A stretch of 64,000 bases of DNA from Pseudomonas anuradhapurensis (GCF_014269225.2 NZ_CP077097.1:2429001-2493000), one strand, 5' to 3'. Shown: positions 42,408 through 54,030, counted from the first letter of the stretch. The notes: generated from the letters alone by a model not told the origin. Translations and numbers: made by a program.

Positions 42408-42656
42408 GCTGAAACTCGCTCTTTCAAGGCAATCGGGAATTAGGGTGCGCAGGGCGCGGGGTTACCACCTGACGCAGGATCAGGCGGTCGCGACACATGG
42501 CGCGCACTGGCCATTTTGCCAGGCTGCGGCAAAAAGCCGTGATAAATCACGCCTGTTTGTCCGGGCCCGACTGTCAGCAGCTTGACTGCTTCGGCTATGA
42601 TAGGCCCTTTGATTCAATCGGCCTACCCAGGCCGGCCACGTGCATTCAAGGATCCT

Positions 42657-44360
<1,704 letters not shown>

Positions 44361-44369
44361 GGAACCGCC

Positions 44370-45752
44370 GTGCTTACCATCTACAACACCCTGAGCAAAG
44401 CCAAGGAAGTCTTCAAGCCGCTGGATGGCAACAAGGTGCGCATGTACGTGTGCGGCATGACCGTGTACGACTACTGCCACCTGGGCCATGGCCGCAGCAT
44501 GGTGGCCTTCGACCTGGTCACGCGCTGGCTGCGCAAGAGCGGCTACGAGCTGACCTACGTGCGCAACATCACCGACATCGATGACAAGATCATCAACCGG
44601 GCCAACGAGAACGGCGAGACCTTCGACGCCCTGACCGCGCGCATGATCGACGCGATGCACGAAGACGAGCGGCGCCTGAACATCCTGCCGCCGGACCAGG
44701 AACCGCGTGCCACCGACCATATCGCCGGCATGCACGCGATGATCCAGACCCTGATCGACAAGGGCTACGCCTACGCCCCGGGCAATGGCGACGTGTACTA
44801 CCGTGTCGGCAAGTTCGTCGGCTACGGCAAGCTGTCGCGCAAGAAAATCGAAGACCTGCGTATCGGTGCGCGCATCGAAGTTGATGAAGCCAAGCAGGAC
44901 CCGCTGGATTTCGTCCTGTGGAAAGGCGCCAAGCCGGGCGAGCCGAGCTGGGAATCGCCATGGGGGCCGGGGCGTCCGGGCTGGCACATCGAGTGCTCGG
45001 TGATGTCGACCTGCTGCCTGGGCGAAAGCTTCGACATTCACGGCGGTGGCAGCGACCTGGAGTTCCCGCACCACGAGAACGAGATCGCCCAGAGCGAGGC
45101 GGCCACCGGCAAGCAGTACGCCAACGCCTGGATGCACTGCGGCATGATCCGTATCAACGGCGAGAAGATGTCCAAGTCGTTGAACAACTTCTTCACCATC
45201 CGCGACGTGCTCGAAAAGTACCACCCGGAAGTGGTGCGTTACCTGCTGGTGGCCAGCCACTACCGCAGCGCGATCAACTACTCGGAAGACAGCCTGCGCG
45301 ATGCCAAGGGTGCCCTGGAGCGCTTCTACCACGCCTTGCGTGGCCTGCCGCGGGTTGCAGCCAAGGGCGGCGAAGCGTTTGTCGAGCGTTTCAGCGTGGC
45401 GATGAACGACGACTTCGGCACCCCCGAAGCCTGCGCCGTGCTGTTCGACCTGGTGCGCGAGATCAACCGCCTGCGCGACAGCGACCCGGATGCGGCTGCC
45501 GGCCTGGCGGGTCGCCTGCGCGAGCTCGGTGACGTGCTGGGTGTGCTGCAGCTGGAAGCCGATGACTTCCTGCGTGCCGGTGCCGAAGGCAAGGTCGATG
45601 CTGCTGCGGTCGAGGGCTTGATCCAGGCGCGCCTGCAGGCGCGTGCGGACAAGAACTGGGCCGAATCCGACCGTATTCGCGACCAGCTGACCGCCATGGG
45701 GGTTGTGCTGGAGGACAGCAAGGGTAGTACTACCTGGCGTCTGGCTGACTGA
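44370..45752 (+). CDS. cysS: Cysteinyl-tRNA synthetase
   Basis: A 460-residue class I synthetase starting with GTG (GAGGAA upstream). The zinc site that discriminates cysteine is complete: C28, C209, H234 and E238, the same numbering as E. coli. The HIGH motif is HLGH at 37-40 and KMSKS at 266-270. The C-terminal anticodon domain ends with [11 protein letters not shown]. It begins 9 bases after glnS and is followed by a REP pair that probably ends the transcript. Confidence 0.97.
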   Translation: MLTIYNTLSKAKEVFKPLDGNKVRMYVCGMTVYDYCHLGHGRSMVAFDLVTRWLRKSGYELTYVRNITDIDDKIINRANENGETFDALTARMIDAMHEDERRLNILPPDQEPRATDHIAGMHAMIQTLIDKGYAYAPGNGDVYYRVGKFVGYGKLSRKKIEDLRIGARIEVDEAKQDPLDFVLWKGAKPGEPSWESPWGPGRPGWHIECSVMSTCCLGESFDIHGGGSDLEFPHHENEIAQSEAATGKQYANAWMHCGMIRINGEKMSKSLNNFFTIRDVLEKYHPEVVRYLLVASHYRSAINYSEDSLRDAKGALERFYHALRGLPRVAAKGGEAFVERFSVAMNDDFGTPEACAVLFDLVREINRLRDSDPDAAAGLAGRLRELGDVLGVLQLEADDFLRAGAEGKVDAAAVEGLIQARLQARADKNWAESDRIRDQLTAMGVVLEDSKGSTTWRLAD

Positions 45753-45764
45753 TCCGTACAGACG

Positions 45765-45885
45765 GGGCCGCTTTGCGGCCCATCGCGACACGAGGCCGCT
45801 CCTACAGGAGTAGCGCAGCATCGGATGCTTGCGTCGCCCCTGTAGGAGCGGCCTTGTGTCGCGATGGGCTGCAGAGCAGCCCCAT
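45765..45885. repeat. Paired REP element between cysS and the histidine kinase
   Basis: The arm GCGGCCCATCGCGACACG continuing to CTCCTACA (45775-45806) faces TGTAGGAGCGGCCTTGTGTC (from 45841) with a few mismatches. Same family as 327-440 and 48041-48158. Located between convergent genes. Confidence 0.88.
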
Positions 45886-45888
45886 TGT

Positions 45889-47280
45889 CTACTTGCCTGA
45901 CGCGGCCAGCGGGCAATCCAGAACCAGCCTGGCCCCACCCAACTCGCTTGCCCCCACTTCCAGCCCGAACCCGTGCAGGTCGACGATCGCCGCAACGATC
46001 GACAGCCCCAGCCCGAACCCCGCATGGCGATGGCCTTCTTCGCTGCGATAGAAGCGCTTCAGTACCGCAGCCCGTTCTTCTTCGGGAATACCCGGCCCGC
46101 TGTCCTCGATGGCCAGCTGCAGGCCATTGTCGTCCTGCGTGGCGCTGATCCGCACCTGGCCACCCTCCGGGGTGAACTTGATAGCGTTGCCCACCAGGTT
46201 AGCCAAGGCTTCGAACAACAGCTCGCGGTCACCATGCAGTGCCGGCAGTTCTGCGGGCTGCTGCAATTCCAGGCGAATACCGCCATCCTCGGCCAACGGC
46301 AGGTAGAAGTCATGCAGCTCCACCAGCAACGCGTGTGGGTCCAGCTGGACGAAACCGGCGCGCCGTTGGCGGTCTTCCAGTTCGCTGATGCGCAACAGCC
46401 CGCGAAAACGCGCCATCAAGGTGTCGGTTTCGCCGATGGCCTGGTCCAGCGCCTCGGCCTGGGTGGAGTCGCTGTCGCTCTGCTGGCGAATGCGGTACAG
46501 CTGGGCGCGCAGGCGCGTGAGTGGGGTGCGCAGGTCGTGGGCGATGTTGTCGCACACACCCTTGACCTCGTGCATCAATCGCTCGATGCGGTCGAGCATG
46601 GCATTGACGATGGCTGCCAGCATGTCCAGTTCGTCACGCCGGGCCGACAACGGCAGGCGGTGGGTGAGGTCGCCGGCGACGATCAGCTCGGCCTGGGCCT
46701 GGATCGCACGGATGCGCTTGAGCGGCCTGCGGCGCAGCAGGTACCAGCCGGCAAAGCCTGGGATCAGGGTCAGCGAGATACCCCAGAGCAGTGCATGCAG
46801 GATGATCCGGGTAACCACGAACAGCGAGCCGTTGTCACGCACCAGCACCAGCCAGCGGCCGTCCTGCACCTTGATCGCCACGGCATCACAACTGTCACGC
46901 GGCATGTGCGGGTCGTCGGCGTCCAGGCAGCGCTTGAGTTCATGAACCTTGCCATCGAGCCGCAACTCCGGCGGAAGCGCGCGAATGCGCCCGCCAATCG
47001 GGTTGAGCTGGCTGTCGAACAGGCCATAGGCATCGAAGCTGCGCTCTTCCAGGGCCTGGCTGGCGACCAGGGCATCATCCAGCTGCTTGCCGCTCATGTG
47101 GGCGAACAGGTGCTGGCGCTGCAGCATGGAATGACGGGTGAGTTTGTTCAGGTAGCTGGACACCTCGAAGTACAGCACCCCCATGAGGATGCTGCTCCAG
47201 GCCACGAACAGAAAGCTGTACAGCGCCAGCAGGCGGCTGGTCGAGGAGCTCCAGCCTTTAGACGGGTTCAGCAATGGCAT
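45889..47280 (-). CDS. Sensor histidine kinase of an OmpR-type two-component system
   Basis: A 463-residue inner-membrane kinase: TM1 about 16-38, periplasmic sensor about 40-155, TM2 about 157-182, HAMP to ~236, then the dimerisation domain with phospho-acceptor H248 (DNIAHDLRTPLTRLRAQL), N-box (ANLVGNAIKFTPEGG), G1 (EDSGPGIPEEER) and G2 (GFGLGLSIVAAI). The sensor contains two cysteines (CLD and DSCD), possibly a disulfide. The start overlaps the regulator's stop by 23 bases. Similar kinases in Pseudomonas respond to envelope or metal stress, but no target is visible here. Confidence 0.92.
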   Translation of the reverse strand: MPLLNPSKGWSSSTSRLLALYSFLFVAWSSILMGVLYFEVSSYLNKLTRHSMLQRQHLFAHMSGKQLDDALVASQALEERSFDAYGLFDSQLNPIGGRIRALPPELRLDGKVHELKRCLDADDPHMPRDSCDAVAIKVQDGRWLVLVRDNGSLFVVTRIILHALLWGISLTLIPGFAGWYLLRRRPLKRIRAIQAQAELIVAGDLTHRLPLSARRDELDMLAAIVNAMLDRIERLMHEVKGVCDNIAHDLRTPLTRLRAQLYRIRQQSDSDSTQAEALDQAIGETDTLMARFRGLLRISELEDRQRRAGFVQLDPHALLVELHDFYLPLAEDGGIRLELQQPAELPALHGDRELLFEALANLVGNAIKFTPEGGQVRISATQDDNGLQLAIEDSGPGIPEEERAAVLKRFYRSEEGHRHAGFGLGLSIVAAIVDLHGFGLEVGASELGGARLVLDCPLAASGK

Positions 47281-47938
47281 AGCCGGAGCCCCGTACCGTA
47301 CGGATCAGCGGCGACTGGCCGGGTGAGTCGATCTTCTTGCGCAGGCGGCCAATGTGCACGTCGATCAGGTTGGTACCCGGGTCGAAGTGGTAGCCCCAGA
47401 CTTCTTCGAAAATCATCATGCGGGTGATCACCTGGCCGCTGTGGCGCATGAGGTATTCCAGCAGCTTGTACTCGGTGGGCAGCAGGTTGAGCGTCTGATC
47501 GCCGCGCCGGGCCTCGTGGCTGATCAGGTCCAGTTGCAGGTCGGCTACCTGCAGGCGGGTCTGGGTGACCGGCACGCTGTTGCGGCGCAGCAGGACCTCG
47601 ACCCGTGCAGCCATCTCATCGGAGGCGAACGGTTTGGTCAGGTAGTCGTCACCACCGGCACGCAGGCCGCGCACTCGCTCGTCGACATCCGACAGGGCAC
47701 TGATCATCAGGATCGGCGTGGTGATCTTGAGGTTGCGCAGGGTCGTGACGATGGTCAGCCCGTCGACCTCGGGCAGCATGCGGTCGAGGGTGATCAGGTC
47801 GTAGCCGCCGGCAATGGCTTTGGAAAGGCCTTCACGGCCATTGTCGGCCCAATCCACTTCCAGGCCGTGGCTGGTAAGTTCGGCGACGATTTCCTGGCCG
47901 GTGACGGCGTCGTCTTCGATGGTCAGTACGCGAGGCAT
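47258..47938 (-). CDS. OmpR/PhoB-family response regulator
   Basis: A 226-residue response regulator. The receiver domain has the acidic pair ED (8-10), the phospho-acceptor D52 (YDLITLDRMLPEVDG), conserved T/S in LMISALSD and K102 (LTKPF). The winged-helix DNA-binding domain covers about 130-224 (LPTEYKLLEYLMRHSGQVIT, VHIGRLRKKID). ATG at 47938. First gene of the two-component operon; the REP pair at 48041-48158 lies upstream, between it and csiR's 3' end. Confidence 0.94.
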   Translation of the reverse strand: MPRVLTIEDDAVTGQEIVAELTSHGLEVDWADNGREGLSKAIAGGYDLITLDRMLPEVDGLTIVTTLRNLKITTPILMISALSDVDERVRGLRAGGDDYLTKPFASDEMAARVEVLLRRNSVPVTQTRLQVADLQLDLISHEARRGDQTLNLLPTEYKLLEYLMRHSGQVITRMMIFEEVWGYHFDPGTNLIDVHIGRLRKKIDSPGQSPLIRTVRGSGYAIAEPV

Positions 47939-48040
47939 GCTGGTTTCCGGGCATCTGATGGAGAGTTGATTGTGCCAAAGAATAGCCAACCGGCGATTTA
48001 AGAAAAATTCATCTGGCCACCCGACCGGCCGACACCCCCT

Positions 48041-48158
48041 TGTAGGAGCGGCCTTGTGTCGCGAACGGGCTGCGCAGCAGCCCCCGGCAATTTGTGCATT
48101 TGCACTGAAATCCTGGGGCTGCTGCGCAGCCCTTTCGCGACACAAGGCCGCTCCTACA
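48041..48158. repeat. Paired REP element upstream of the response regulator gene
   Basis: TGTAGGAGCGGCCTTGTGTC (from 48041) with GCGAACGGGCTGCGCAGCAG following, and its near-complement ending CGCTCCTACA at 48158, separated by ~45 bases that also contain a GGGGCTGC/GCAGCCCC stem. Same family as 327-440. Confidence 0.9.
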
Positions 48159-48186
48159 CGGGACCGCGCAGGCCAGGGCAAAGCGG

Positions 48187-48882
48187 TCAGCGTGCGCCGA
48201 TGCCTTCGGCATGCATGATCTGGGCAATGATCGGCACCGGGGTCATCAGGTGCGAACGCATCATGGCGCTGGCACGCTTGGCGTCCCGGGCGAGAAGCGC
48301 TTCGACCAGTGCCGCATGTTCCTGGCGCTTGAGTTCCAGGGCCTGCTCGGAAAACACCGTCTGGGTCAGCCACAGGTGCCGGTAGCGCTCGGCCTGGTCG
48401 AACAGGTAGGTGCGCGCCTGTAGCAGATGCCGGGAGCCGCAACCCGACGCGATCGCGGTGTGGAATGCCTTGTGCCGTTCATCCCAGACATCCAGGCGCT
48501 GCTCGCGGGTTTTCACCTCCATCACCTTGGCCAGGGTATGCGAGTGGGCCAATACCGACGCTTCCCAGGCATCGTCGCCGCGCTCGATGGCCAGGGTGAT
48601 GATCATCGCCTCCAGGTTGGCGCGGGCATCGTAGATGTCGTTCATCTCCTCCAGCGACATGGGTGCCACGCGGTAGCCCTTCTGGCTGATCGCGTTGACC
48701 AGGTGCTCGGCCACCAGTTGCGACAGCGCTTCGCGCAACGGGCCGACGCCCAGGTCGTAGCGTTCCTTCAGGGTGCTCATCAACAGCTTTTCCCCGGGCT
48801 TGAAGACGCCGCGGATGATGTCCTTCTTGAGCCTCTCATACCCGCTGAATGCTGAGTTTTGTCGGGGGGCGAGCGCTTCCAA
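48187..48882 (-). CDS. csiR: GntR/FCD-family repressor of glutarate catabolism CsiR (GlaR)
   Basis: A 231-residue FadR-subfamily GntR regulator. N-terminal winged HTH (about 12-75, GYERLKKDIIRGVFKPGEKL, YDLGVGPLREALSQLVAEHL) and a helical FCD effector domain (about 85-215) with the metal-ligand residues D, H and H typical of FCD (e.g. DERHKAFHTAI). Likely represses glaH-lhgO-gabP and is released by glutarate or 2-hydroxyglutarate, as known for CsiR in P. putida and E. coli. The start is TTG at 48882 with AGGACC just before it. Divergent from glaH. Confidence 0.92.
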   Translation of the reverse strand: MEALAPRQNSAFSGYERLKKDIIRGVFKPGEKLLMSTLKERYDLGVGPLREALSQLVAEHLVNAISQKGYRVAPMSLEEMNDIYDARANLEAMIITLAIERGDDAWEASVLAHSHTLAKVMEVKTREQRLDVWDERHKAFHTAIASGCGSRHLLQARTYLFDQAERYRHLWLTQTVFSEQALELKRQEHAALVEALLARDAKRASAMMRSHLMTPVPIIAQIMHAEGIGAR

Positions 48883-48975
48883 GGTCCTGTTTCCTCAAAC
48901 CGTTTTGCCGATCATACCGAAAGCGCCGGCTGGCGAAAAACAATGGACAAACAAGCAAAACATCGCTGAAAAATA

Positions 48976-48991
48976 AAAATGTAGACATTTT
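48976..48991. promoter_or_regulatory. Candidate CsiR operator between csiR and glaH
   Basis: AAAATGT-AG-ACATTTT is a perfect 7-2-7 inverted repeat containing the TGTNNACA core of GntR/FCD sites. An outer dyad, ATCGC (48962-48966) and GCGAT (49001-49005), has exactly the same centre (48983.5). It lies almost midway between the csiR start (48882) and glaH start (49079). Confidence 0.6.
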
Positions 48992-49078
48992 GTGTTTGTG
49001 GCGATATTTTTCTCTCGCCCGCACTGATCCAGGTCATGACCGGACGGCGCCATTCACTTTCTTTGCCAGGACCTTGCC

Positions 49079-50056
49079 ATGAACGCATTTACGCAGATCG
49101 ACGAACTTGTGATGCCACTGCCGCTCGAACCGCATGGTTACACCATCGCCCCTTCGAAGCAGTCGCCGCGCCTGCTGGAGATCACCTTTGCCCGCGAAAC
49201 GGTCGAAGCGTTCGTCCAGGCCGTTGCCCAGTGGCCGGTGCAGGCGCTGGAGTACAAGTCGTTCCTGCGTTTTCGGGTGGGTGAGATCCTCGACCAGCTG
49301 TGCCAAGGCACCCTGCGCCCGGTGCTGCTCAACACCATCCTCAACCGCGCCAGCGGTGGCATGCTGATCACCCCGGTCGGGCTGGATGACGTGAGCCAGG
49401 CCGAAGACATGGTCAAGTTCACCACCGCCTGTGCGCACCTGATCGGGCGCAGCAACTACGACGCCATGAGCGGGCAGTTCTATGCCCGCTTCGTGGTGGT
49501 CAATACCGACAACTCCGACAGCTACCTGCGCCAGCCGCACAGGGTCATGGAGCTGCACAACGACGGCACCTTCGTCAACCAGATCACCGACTACGTGCTG
49601 ATGCTGAAAATCGACGAAAAGAACATGGAAGGCGGCAACTCGCTGCTGCTGCACCTGGACGACTGGGAGCAGTGCGACGAGTTCTTCCGCCACCCACTGG
49701 CCCGTCGCGAGATGCGCTGGACCGCACCACCGAGCAAGAAGGTGTCCGAGGATGTGTTCCACGCGGTATTCGACACTGATGCTGAAGGCCGCCCGACCAT
49801 GCGCTACATTGACCAGTTCGTGCAGCCGGAAAACTTTGAGGAAGGCATCTGGCTGAACGCCTTGTCCGAATCGCTGGAAGGCAGCGCGAAGAAGCTTTCG
49901 GTACCGGTGGGCGTGGGCAGCTTCCTGCTGATCAACAACCTGTTCTGGCTGCATGGCCGCGATCGTTTCACGCCACACGAAGGCCTGCGCCGCGAGCTGA
50001 TGCGCCAGCGCGGTTACCTTGCCTTCCCCAAACCGCTGTACCAGCGCGGGCAATAA
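49079..50056 (+). CDS. glaH: Glutarate 2-hydroxylase GlaH (CsiD)
   Basis: A 325-residue Fe(II)/2-oxoglutarate-dependent dioxygenase that hydroxylates glutarate to L-2-hydroxyglutarate, with 2-oxoglutarate converted to succinate. The iron triad is complete and numbered as in E. coli CsiD: H160 and D162 in MELHNDGTF and H292 in [12 protein letters not shown]; the 2-oxoglutarate-binding Arg is in [12 protein letters not shown]. Role: lysine degradation through 5-aminovalerate and glutarate. ATG at 49079 with AGGA 8 bases upstream. It is 114 bases before lhgO. Confidence 0.96.
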   Translation: MNAFTQIDELVMPLPLEPHGYTIAPSKQSPRLLEITFARETVEAFVQAVAQWPVQALEYKSFLRFRVGEILDQLCQGTLRPVLLNTILNRASGGMLITPVGLDDVSQAEDMVKFTTACAHLIGRSNYDAMSGQFYARFVVVNTDNSDSYLRQPHRVMELHNDGTFVNQITDYVLMLKIDEKNMEGGNSLLLHLDDWEQCDEFFRHPLARREMRWTAPPSKKVSEDVFHAVFDTDAEGRPTMRYIDQFVQPENFEEGIWLNALSESLEGSAKKLSVPVGVGSFLLINNLFWLHGRDRFTPHEGLRRELMRQRGYLAFPKPLYQRGQ

Positions 50057-50170
50057 TGACAGGGCGTGGGGCGGGCGCCCGCCCATGCGTCCATGTAGCA
50101 AACGATGCCACCAGGGCCCCTGCGGGCCTTGGTGAGCCAGCCAGGCAATGACTGCGTGTGAGGTAAGGCT

Positions 50171-51421
50171 GTGTACGATTTCATCATCATCGGCGGTGGC
50201 ATTGTGGGCATGTCCACGGCCATGCACCTGATCAAGGTCTACCCGGATGCGAAGATTCTCCTGCTGGAGAAAGAGTCCGGCCCGGCCCGCCACCAGACCG
50301 GCCACAACAGCGGCGTGATCCACGCCGGCGTCTATTACACCCCTGGTAGTCTCAAGGCGCGCTTCTGCCTGGAAGGCAACAAGGCCACCAAGGCCTTCTG
50401 CACCGAGCACGGCATCCGCTTCGACGAGTGCGGCAAGCTGCTGGTAGCCACCAACGAACTGGAAATGCAGCGCATGAAGGCGCTGTGGGAGCGCACCGCG
50501 GCCAATGGCCTGGAACGCTACTGGCTGTCAGCGTCCGAGCTGCGCGAGCGCGAGCCGAACATCGTGGGCATGGGCGGCATCTTCGTGCCCTCCAGCGGCA
50601 TCGTCAATTATGCCCAGGTGACGGCGGCAATGGGCGCGCAATTCCAGCGTGCCGGTGGCGAAATCCGTTATGGCGCCGAGGTGGTCGGCTTGCAGGAGCT
50701 GGCCAGTGAAGTGATCGTGCGTACACATGGCGACGAGCTGCGCAGCCGTTTCCTGGTGACCTGTTCGGGCCTGATGGCCGACCGCGTAGTGAGCATGCTG
50801 GGCCTGCGCACCGACTTCGTCATCTGCCCGTTCCGCGGTGAGTACTACCTGCTGCCCAAGCAGCACAACCAGATCGTCAACCACCTGATCTACCCGATTC
50901 CCGACCCGTCCATGCCGTTCCTCGGGGTGCACCTGACGCGCATGATCGACGGCACCGTCACCGTCGGCCCCAACGCCGTGCTGGCGATGAAGCGCGAGGG
51001 CTATCGCAAGACCGACATCAGCCCTGGCGACCTGTTCCAGACCCTGACCACCCCGGGCATCCTCAAGGTTCTGGCAAAGAACTTCCGCCCGGGCCTGATC
51101 GAGATGAAGAACTCGCTGTTCAAGGGCGGCTACCTCAAGCAGGTGCAAAAGTACTGCCCGAGCATCACCAAGGCCGACCTCACGCCGTACCCGGCCGGCG
51201 TGCGTGCCCAGGCCGTGTCGCGTGATGGCAAGCTGATCGACGACTTCCTGTTCGTCAACACTGCGCGCAGCGTCAACGTCTGCAATGCGCCGTCGCCGGC
51301 TGCCACGTCGGCCATTCCGATCGGTGCCTACATCGTCGAGAAGGTCTGTGAGCAAGTCAGCCGGCAAGGCAGCGCTGCGCCCAAGGCCGACCTGGCGCCG
51401 CGCCGGCGGGCAGCCGGCTGA
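50171..51421 (+). CDS. lhgO: L-2-hydroxyglutarate dehydrogenase/oxidase LhgO
   Basis: A 416-residue FAD-dependent DAO-family enzyme oxidising L-2-hydroxyglutarate to 2-oxoglutarate, passing electrons to the membrane quinone pool. The N-terminal FAD motif is DFIIIGGGIVGMSTAMHLI; substrate-site segments include ARHQTGHNSGVIHAGVYYTP and the C-terminal FVNTARSVNVCNAPSPAATS. GTG start with AAGG upstream. It closes the cycle with GlaH, which consumes 2-oxoglutarate that LhgO regenerates. A terminator follows. Confidence 0.96.
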   Translation: MYDFIIIGGGIVGMSTAMHLIKVYPDAKILLLEKESGPARHQTGHNSGVIHAGVYYTPGSLKARFCLEGNKATKAFCTEHGIRFDECGKLLVATNELEMQRMKALWERTAANGLERYWLSASELREREPNIVGMGGIFVPSSGIVNYAQVTAAMGAQFQRAGGEIRYGAEVVGLQELASEVIVRTHGDELRSRFLVTCSGLMADRVVSMLGLRTDFVICPFRGEYYLLPKQHNQIVNHLIYPIPDPSMPFLGVHLTRMIDGTVTVGPNAVLAMKREGYRKTDISPGDLFQTLTTPGILKVLAKNFRPGLIEMKNSLFKGGYLKQVQKYCPSITKADLTPYPAGVRAQAVSRDGKLIDDFLFVNTARSVNVCNAPSPAATSAIPIGAYIVEKVCEQVSRQGSAAPKADLAPRRRAAG

Positions 51422-51458
51422 AGCACCTGTAGCACCTCCTGCGGTTTCGTTTACTCAA

Positions 51459-51501
51459 CCCGTACTGCCCTACTCACCATCTAGGGCAGGGCGGGCTTTT
51501 T
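51459..51501 (+). terminator. Terminator between lhgO and gabP
   Basis: CCCG-TA-CTGCCCT pairs with AGGGCAG-GG-CGGG (inner stem 51465-51471/51483-51489, outer 51459-51462/51492-51495), followed by CTTTTT. It lies 37 bases after lhgO, so gabP is expressed by readthrough or its own promoter. Confidence 0.75.
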
Positions 51502-51571
51502 CGCGCCTGCGTCGGTGACGTGCAAGCCGACGGCCCCTGCGTGGGCATGACAAAAACAACAAGGTAACGCC

Positions 51572-52963
51572 ATGCAAACCCACAACAACAATTTGAGTCA
51601 TGGATTGAAATCACGGCATGTCACCATGCTGTCCATCGCCGGTGTGATCGGTGCCGGCCTGTTCGTCGGCTCCGGCCGGGCGATCGCCGAAGCCGGGCCG
51701 GCCACCATCCTCGCCTATATCCTGGCCGGTGCCCTGGTGGTGCTGGTAATGCGCATGCTGGCGGAAATGGCGGTGGCCTCGCCGGACACCGGTTCGTTTT
51801 CCACCTATGCCGACCTCGCCATCGGCAAATGGGCCGGCTATACCATCGGCTGGCTGTACTGGTGGTTCTGGGTGCTGATCATCCCGATCGAGGCCAACAT
51901 CGCCGCCACCATTATCAATTCCTGGGTTCCGCAGCTGGAAATCTGGCTGCTGTCGCTGGTCATCACCTTGCTGCTGACCGCGACCAACCTGTTCAGCGTG
52001 AAGAACTATGGTGAGTTCGAGTTCTGGCTGGCGCTGGTCAAGGTGCTGGCCATCGTCGGCTTCATCGCGCTGGGGCTGTGCGCCATCTTCGGCCTGCTGC
52101 CGGGCTCCGGTGTCAGCGGGGTGTCGCGCCTGTGGGACACGGGCGGTTTCATGCCCAACGGCTTCGGCGCGGTGCTCAGTGCCATGCTCATCACCATGTT
52201 CTCCTTCCTCGGTGCCGAGGTGGTGACCATCGCCGCAGCCGAGTCCGACGAAGCGGGCAAGCACATCTCCAGGGCCACCAACTCGGTGATCTGGCGAATC
52301 ACGCTGTTCTATATCCTGTCGATCTTCATCGTCATCGCCCTGGTGCCGTGGACTGACCCGCGCCTGGCCAGCGAAGGCTCCTATGTCACGGTGCTGGACA
52401 CCCTCGGCGTGCCGCATGCCAAGGCGATCATCGACTTCGTCGTGCTGACTTCGGTCACCAGTTGCCTCAACTCGTCGCTGTACACCGCCTCGCGCATGGT
52501 CTATTCGCTGAGCCGCCGCGGTGATGCACCGGCCTGCGCCCAGCTGACCAGCCGCAGTGGCACGCCGGTGGTGGCGGTGTTGCTGTCCACCGGTGCGGCG
52601 TTCCTGGCGGTCATTGCCAACTACCTGGTGCCGGCCAAGGTATTCGGCTTCCTCATGGCCAGCTCCGGCGCGATTGCCTTGCTGGTGTACCTGGTGATTG
52701 CCATTTCCCAGTTGCGCCTGCGCCAGCGCCTGATTGCCCAGGGCAAGACCTTGGGTTACCGCATGTGGCTGTTCCCGTGGCTGACCTGGGCGGTGATCCT
52801 GTTCATCAGCGCGGTACTGGTGTTGATGTTGTTCCGCCCGGACCACCGCATAGAGGTCGTATCGACCATGGTACTGGCGCTGCTGGTGGTGTGTTCCGGC
52901 CTGCTGGTTACCCGGCGCCGGGCACGCGGGATGGTGCCAGGGGGTGTGGGGCAGGGCGCCTGA
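51572..52963 (+). CDS. gabP: Amino acid/GABA permease (GabP type)
   Basis: A 463-residue, 12-helix APC-superfamily permease of the amino acid transporter (AAT) group. The N-terminus LKSRHVTMLSIAGVIGAGLF with SGRAIAEAGPATILAYILAG is nearly the GabP signature; the helix 8 region is SCLNSSLYTASRMVYSLSRR. In E. coli gabP is the last gene of the csiD-lhgO-gabDTP region; here gabD and gabT are absent next to it. It may carry 4-aminobutyrate or 5-aminovalerate. ATG at 51572 with AAGGTAACGCC upstream. Confidence 0.88.
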   Translation: MQTHNNNLSHGLKSRHVTMLSIAGVIGAGLFVGSGRAIAEAGPATILAYILAGALVVLVMRMLAEMAVASPDTGSFSTYADLAIGKWAGYTIGWLYWWFWVLIIPIEANIAATIINSWVPQLEIWLLSLVITLLLTATNLFSVKNYGEFEFWLALVKVLAIVGFIALGLCAIFGLLPGSGVSGVSRLWDTGGFMPNGFGAVLSAMLITMFSFLGAEVVTIAAAESDEAGKHISRATNSVIWRITLFYILSIFIVIALVPWTDPRLASEGSYVTVLDTLGVPHAKAIIDFVVLTSVTSCLNSSLYTASRMVYSLSRRGDAPACAQLTSRSGTPVVAVLLSTGAAFLAVIANYLVPAKVFGFLMASSGAIALLVYLVIAISQLRLRQRLIAQGKTLGYRMWLFPWLTWAVILFISAVLVLMLFRPDHRIEVVSTMVLALLVVCSGLLVTRRRARGMVPGGVGQGA

Positions 52964-53050
52964 CACAGGCGCGCTGAAGACAGGCGAGCAAGTCGCTGCC
53001 GGCTGTGAGAGGATGTCCCCCATCACAGCCAGGACCCCGAACGCAGCCTG

Positions 53051-53944
53051 ATGAAGACACCGAAAAGAATCGAACCCCTGATCGAAGACGGCCTGGTCGA
53101 TGAAGTACTGCGGCCGTTGATGAGTGGCAAGGAAGCTGCCGTGTATGTCGTGCGCTGCGGCAGCCAGGTACGCTGCGCGAAGGTATATAAAGAAGCCAGC
53201 AAGCGCAGTTTTCGCCAGGCTGCCGAGTACCAGGAAGGCCGCAAGGTCCGCAACAGCCGTCAGGCACGGGCCATGGCCAAGGGCAGCAAGTATGGCCGCA
53301 AGGAAGCCGAGGATGCCTGGCAGAACGCCGAAGTGGCGGCGCTGTTCCGGCTGGCCGCTGCTGGCGTACGCGTGCCACGGCCCTACGACTTCCAGGACGG
53401 CGTGCTGTTGATGGAGCTGGTGACCGACGCCGACGGCGATGCGGCACCGCGCCTGAACGATGTGCACCTGGAGGCCGAGGAAGCCCGCACCTTCCATGCC
53501 TTCGTCATCCGCCAGATCGTGCTGATGCTGTGTGCCGGGCTGGTGCATGGCGACCTGTCGGAGTTCAACGTGCTGCTCGGCCCCGACGGGCCGGTGATCA
53601 TCGACCTGCCGCAGGCCGTGGATGCTGCAGCCAACAACCATGCCTTCAGCATGCTGCAGCGCGATGTGGCCAACATGGCGCACTATTTCGGGCGTTTTGC
53701 GCCGGAGCTGAAAAATACCCGGTACGCGCAGGAAATGTGGGCTTTGTACGAGGCGGGCGAACTGCGCTCGGACAGTCCGCTGACGGGGCTGTTCGATGAC
53801 GACGAGCATGACGTCGATGTGGCCGGCGTGATGCGCGAGATCGATGCAGCCCGGCGGGATGATGCGCGCCGGCGCGCCGCGCGGGCCGAGGCCGAGCAGG
53901 GGGTGGCCCGGGCAGAGGAGCCAGCGCCGCCCTGGCTTCAGTAA
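53051..53944 (+). CDS. RIO1-family serine/threonine protein kinase
   Basis: A 297-residue atypical kinase of the bacterial RIO type (PA4780-like). Catalytic elements: nucleotide-binding Lys44 in RCAKVYK, the HGDLSEFN loop with D168 and N173, and metal-binding D185 in IIDLPQAV. The first 50 residues carry the glycine-loop-like SGKEAAVYVV. The C-terminus is an Asp/Arg/Ala-rich tail. Autophosphorylation has been shown for PA4780; cellular substrates are unknown. Not obviously part of the glutarate operon although on the same strand, 87 bases after gabP. Confidence 0.92.
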   Translation: MKTPKRIEPLIEDGLVDEVLRPLMSGKEAAVYVVRCGSQVRCAKVYKEASKRSFRQAAEYQEGRKVRNSRQARAMAKGSKYGRKEAEDAWQNAEVAALFRLAAAGVRVPRPYDFQDGVLLMELVTDADGDAAPRLNDVHLEAEEARTFHAFVIRQIVLMLCAGLVHGDLSEFNVLLGPDGPVIIDLPQAVDAAANNHAFSMLQRDVANMAHYFGRFAPELKNTRYAQEMWALYEAGELRSDSPLTGLFDDDEHDVDVAGVMREIDAARRDDARRRAARAEAEQGVARAEEPAPPWLQ

Positions 53945-53964
53945 CAGGTTGCCTGCAGTGGTTT

Positions 53965-54030
53965 CTTCGCGGGTAAACCCGCACCCACAAGTACAGCGCG
54001 AATCCTGTGGGAGCGGGTTTACCCGCGAAG
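53965..54030. repeat. REP element of the GCGGGTTTACCCGCGAAG type
   Basis: CTTCGCGGGTAAACCCGC (from 53965) faces GCGGGTTTACCCGCGAAG (to 54030), the most common REP class of P. putida; CCTGTGGGAGCGGG is the usual flank. It lies between the RIO kinase and hemB genes, which are both on the plus strand, so it may insulate them or stabilise the upstream transcript. Confidence 0.92.
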
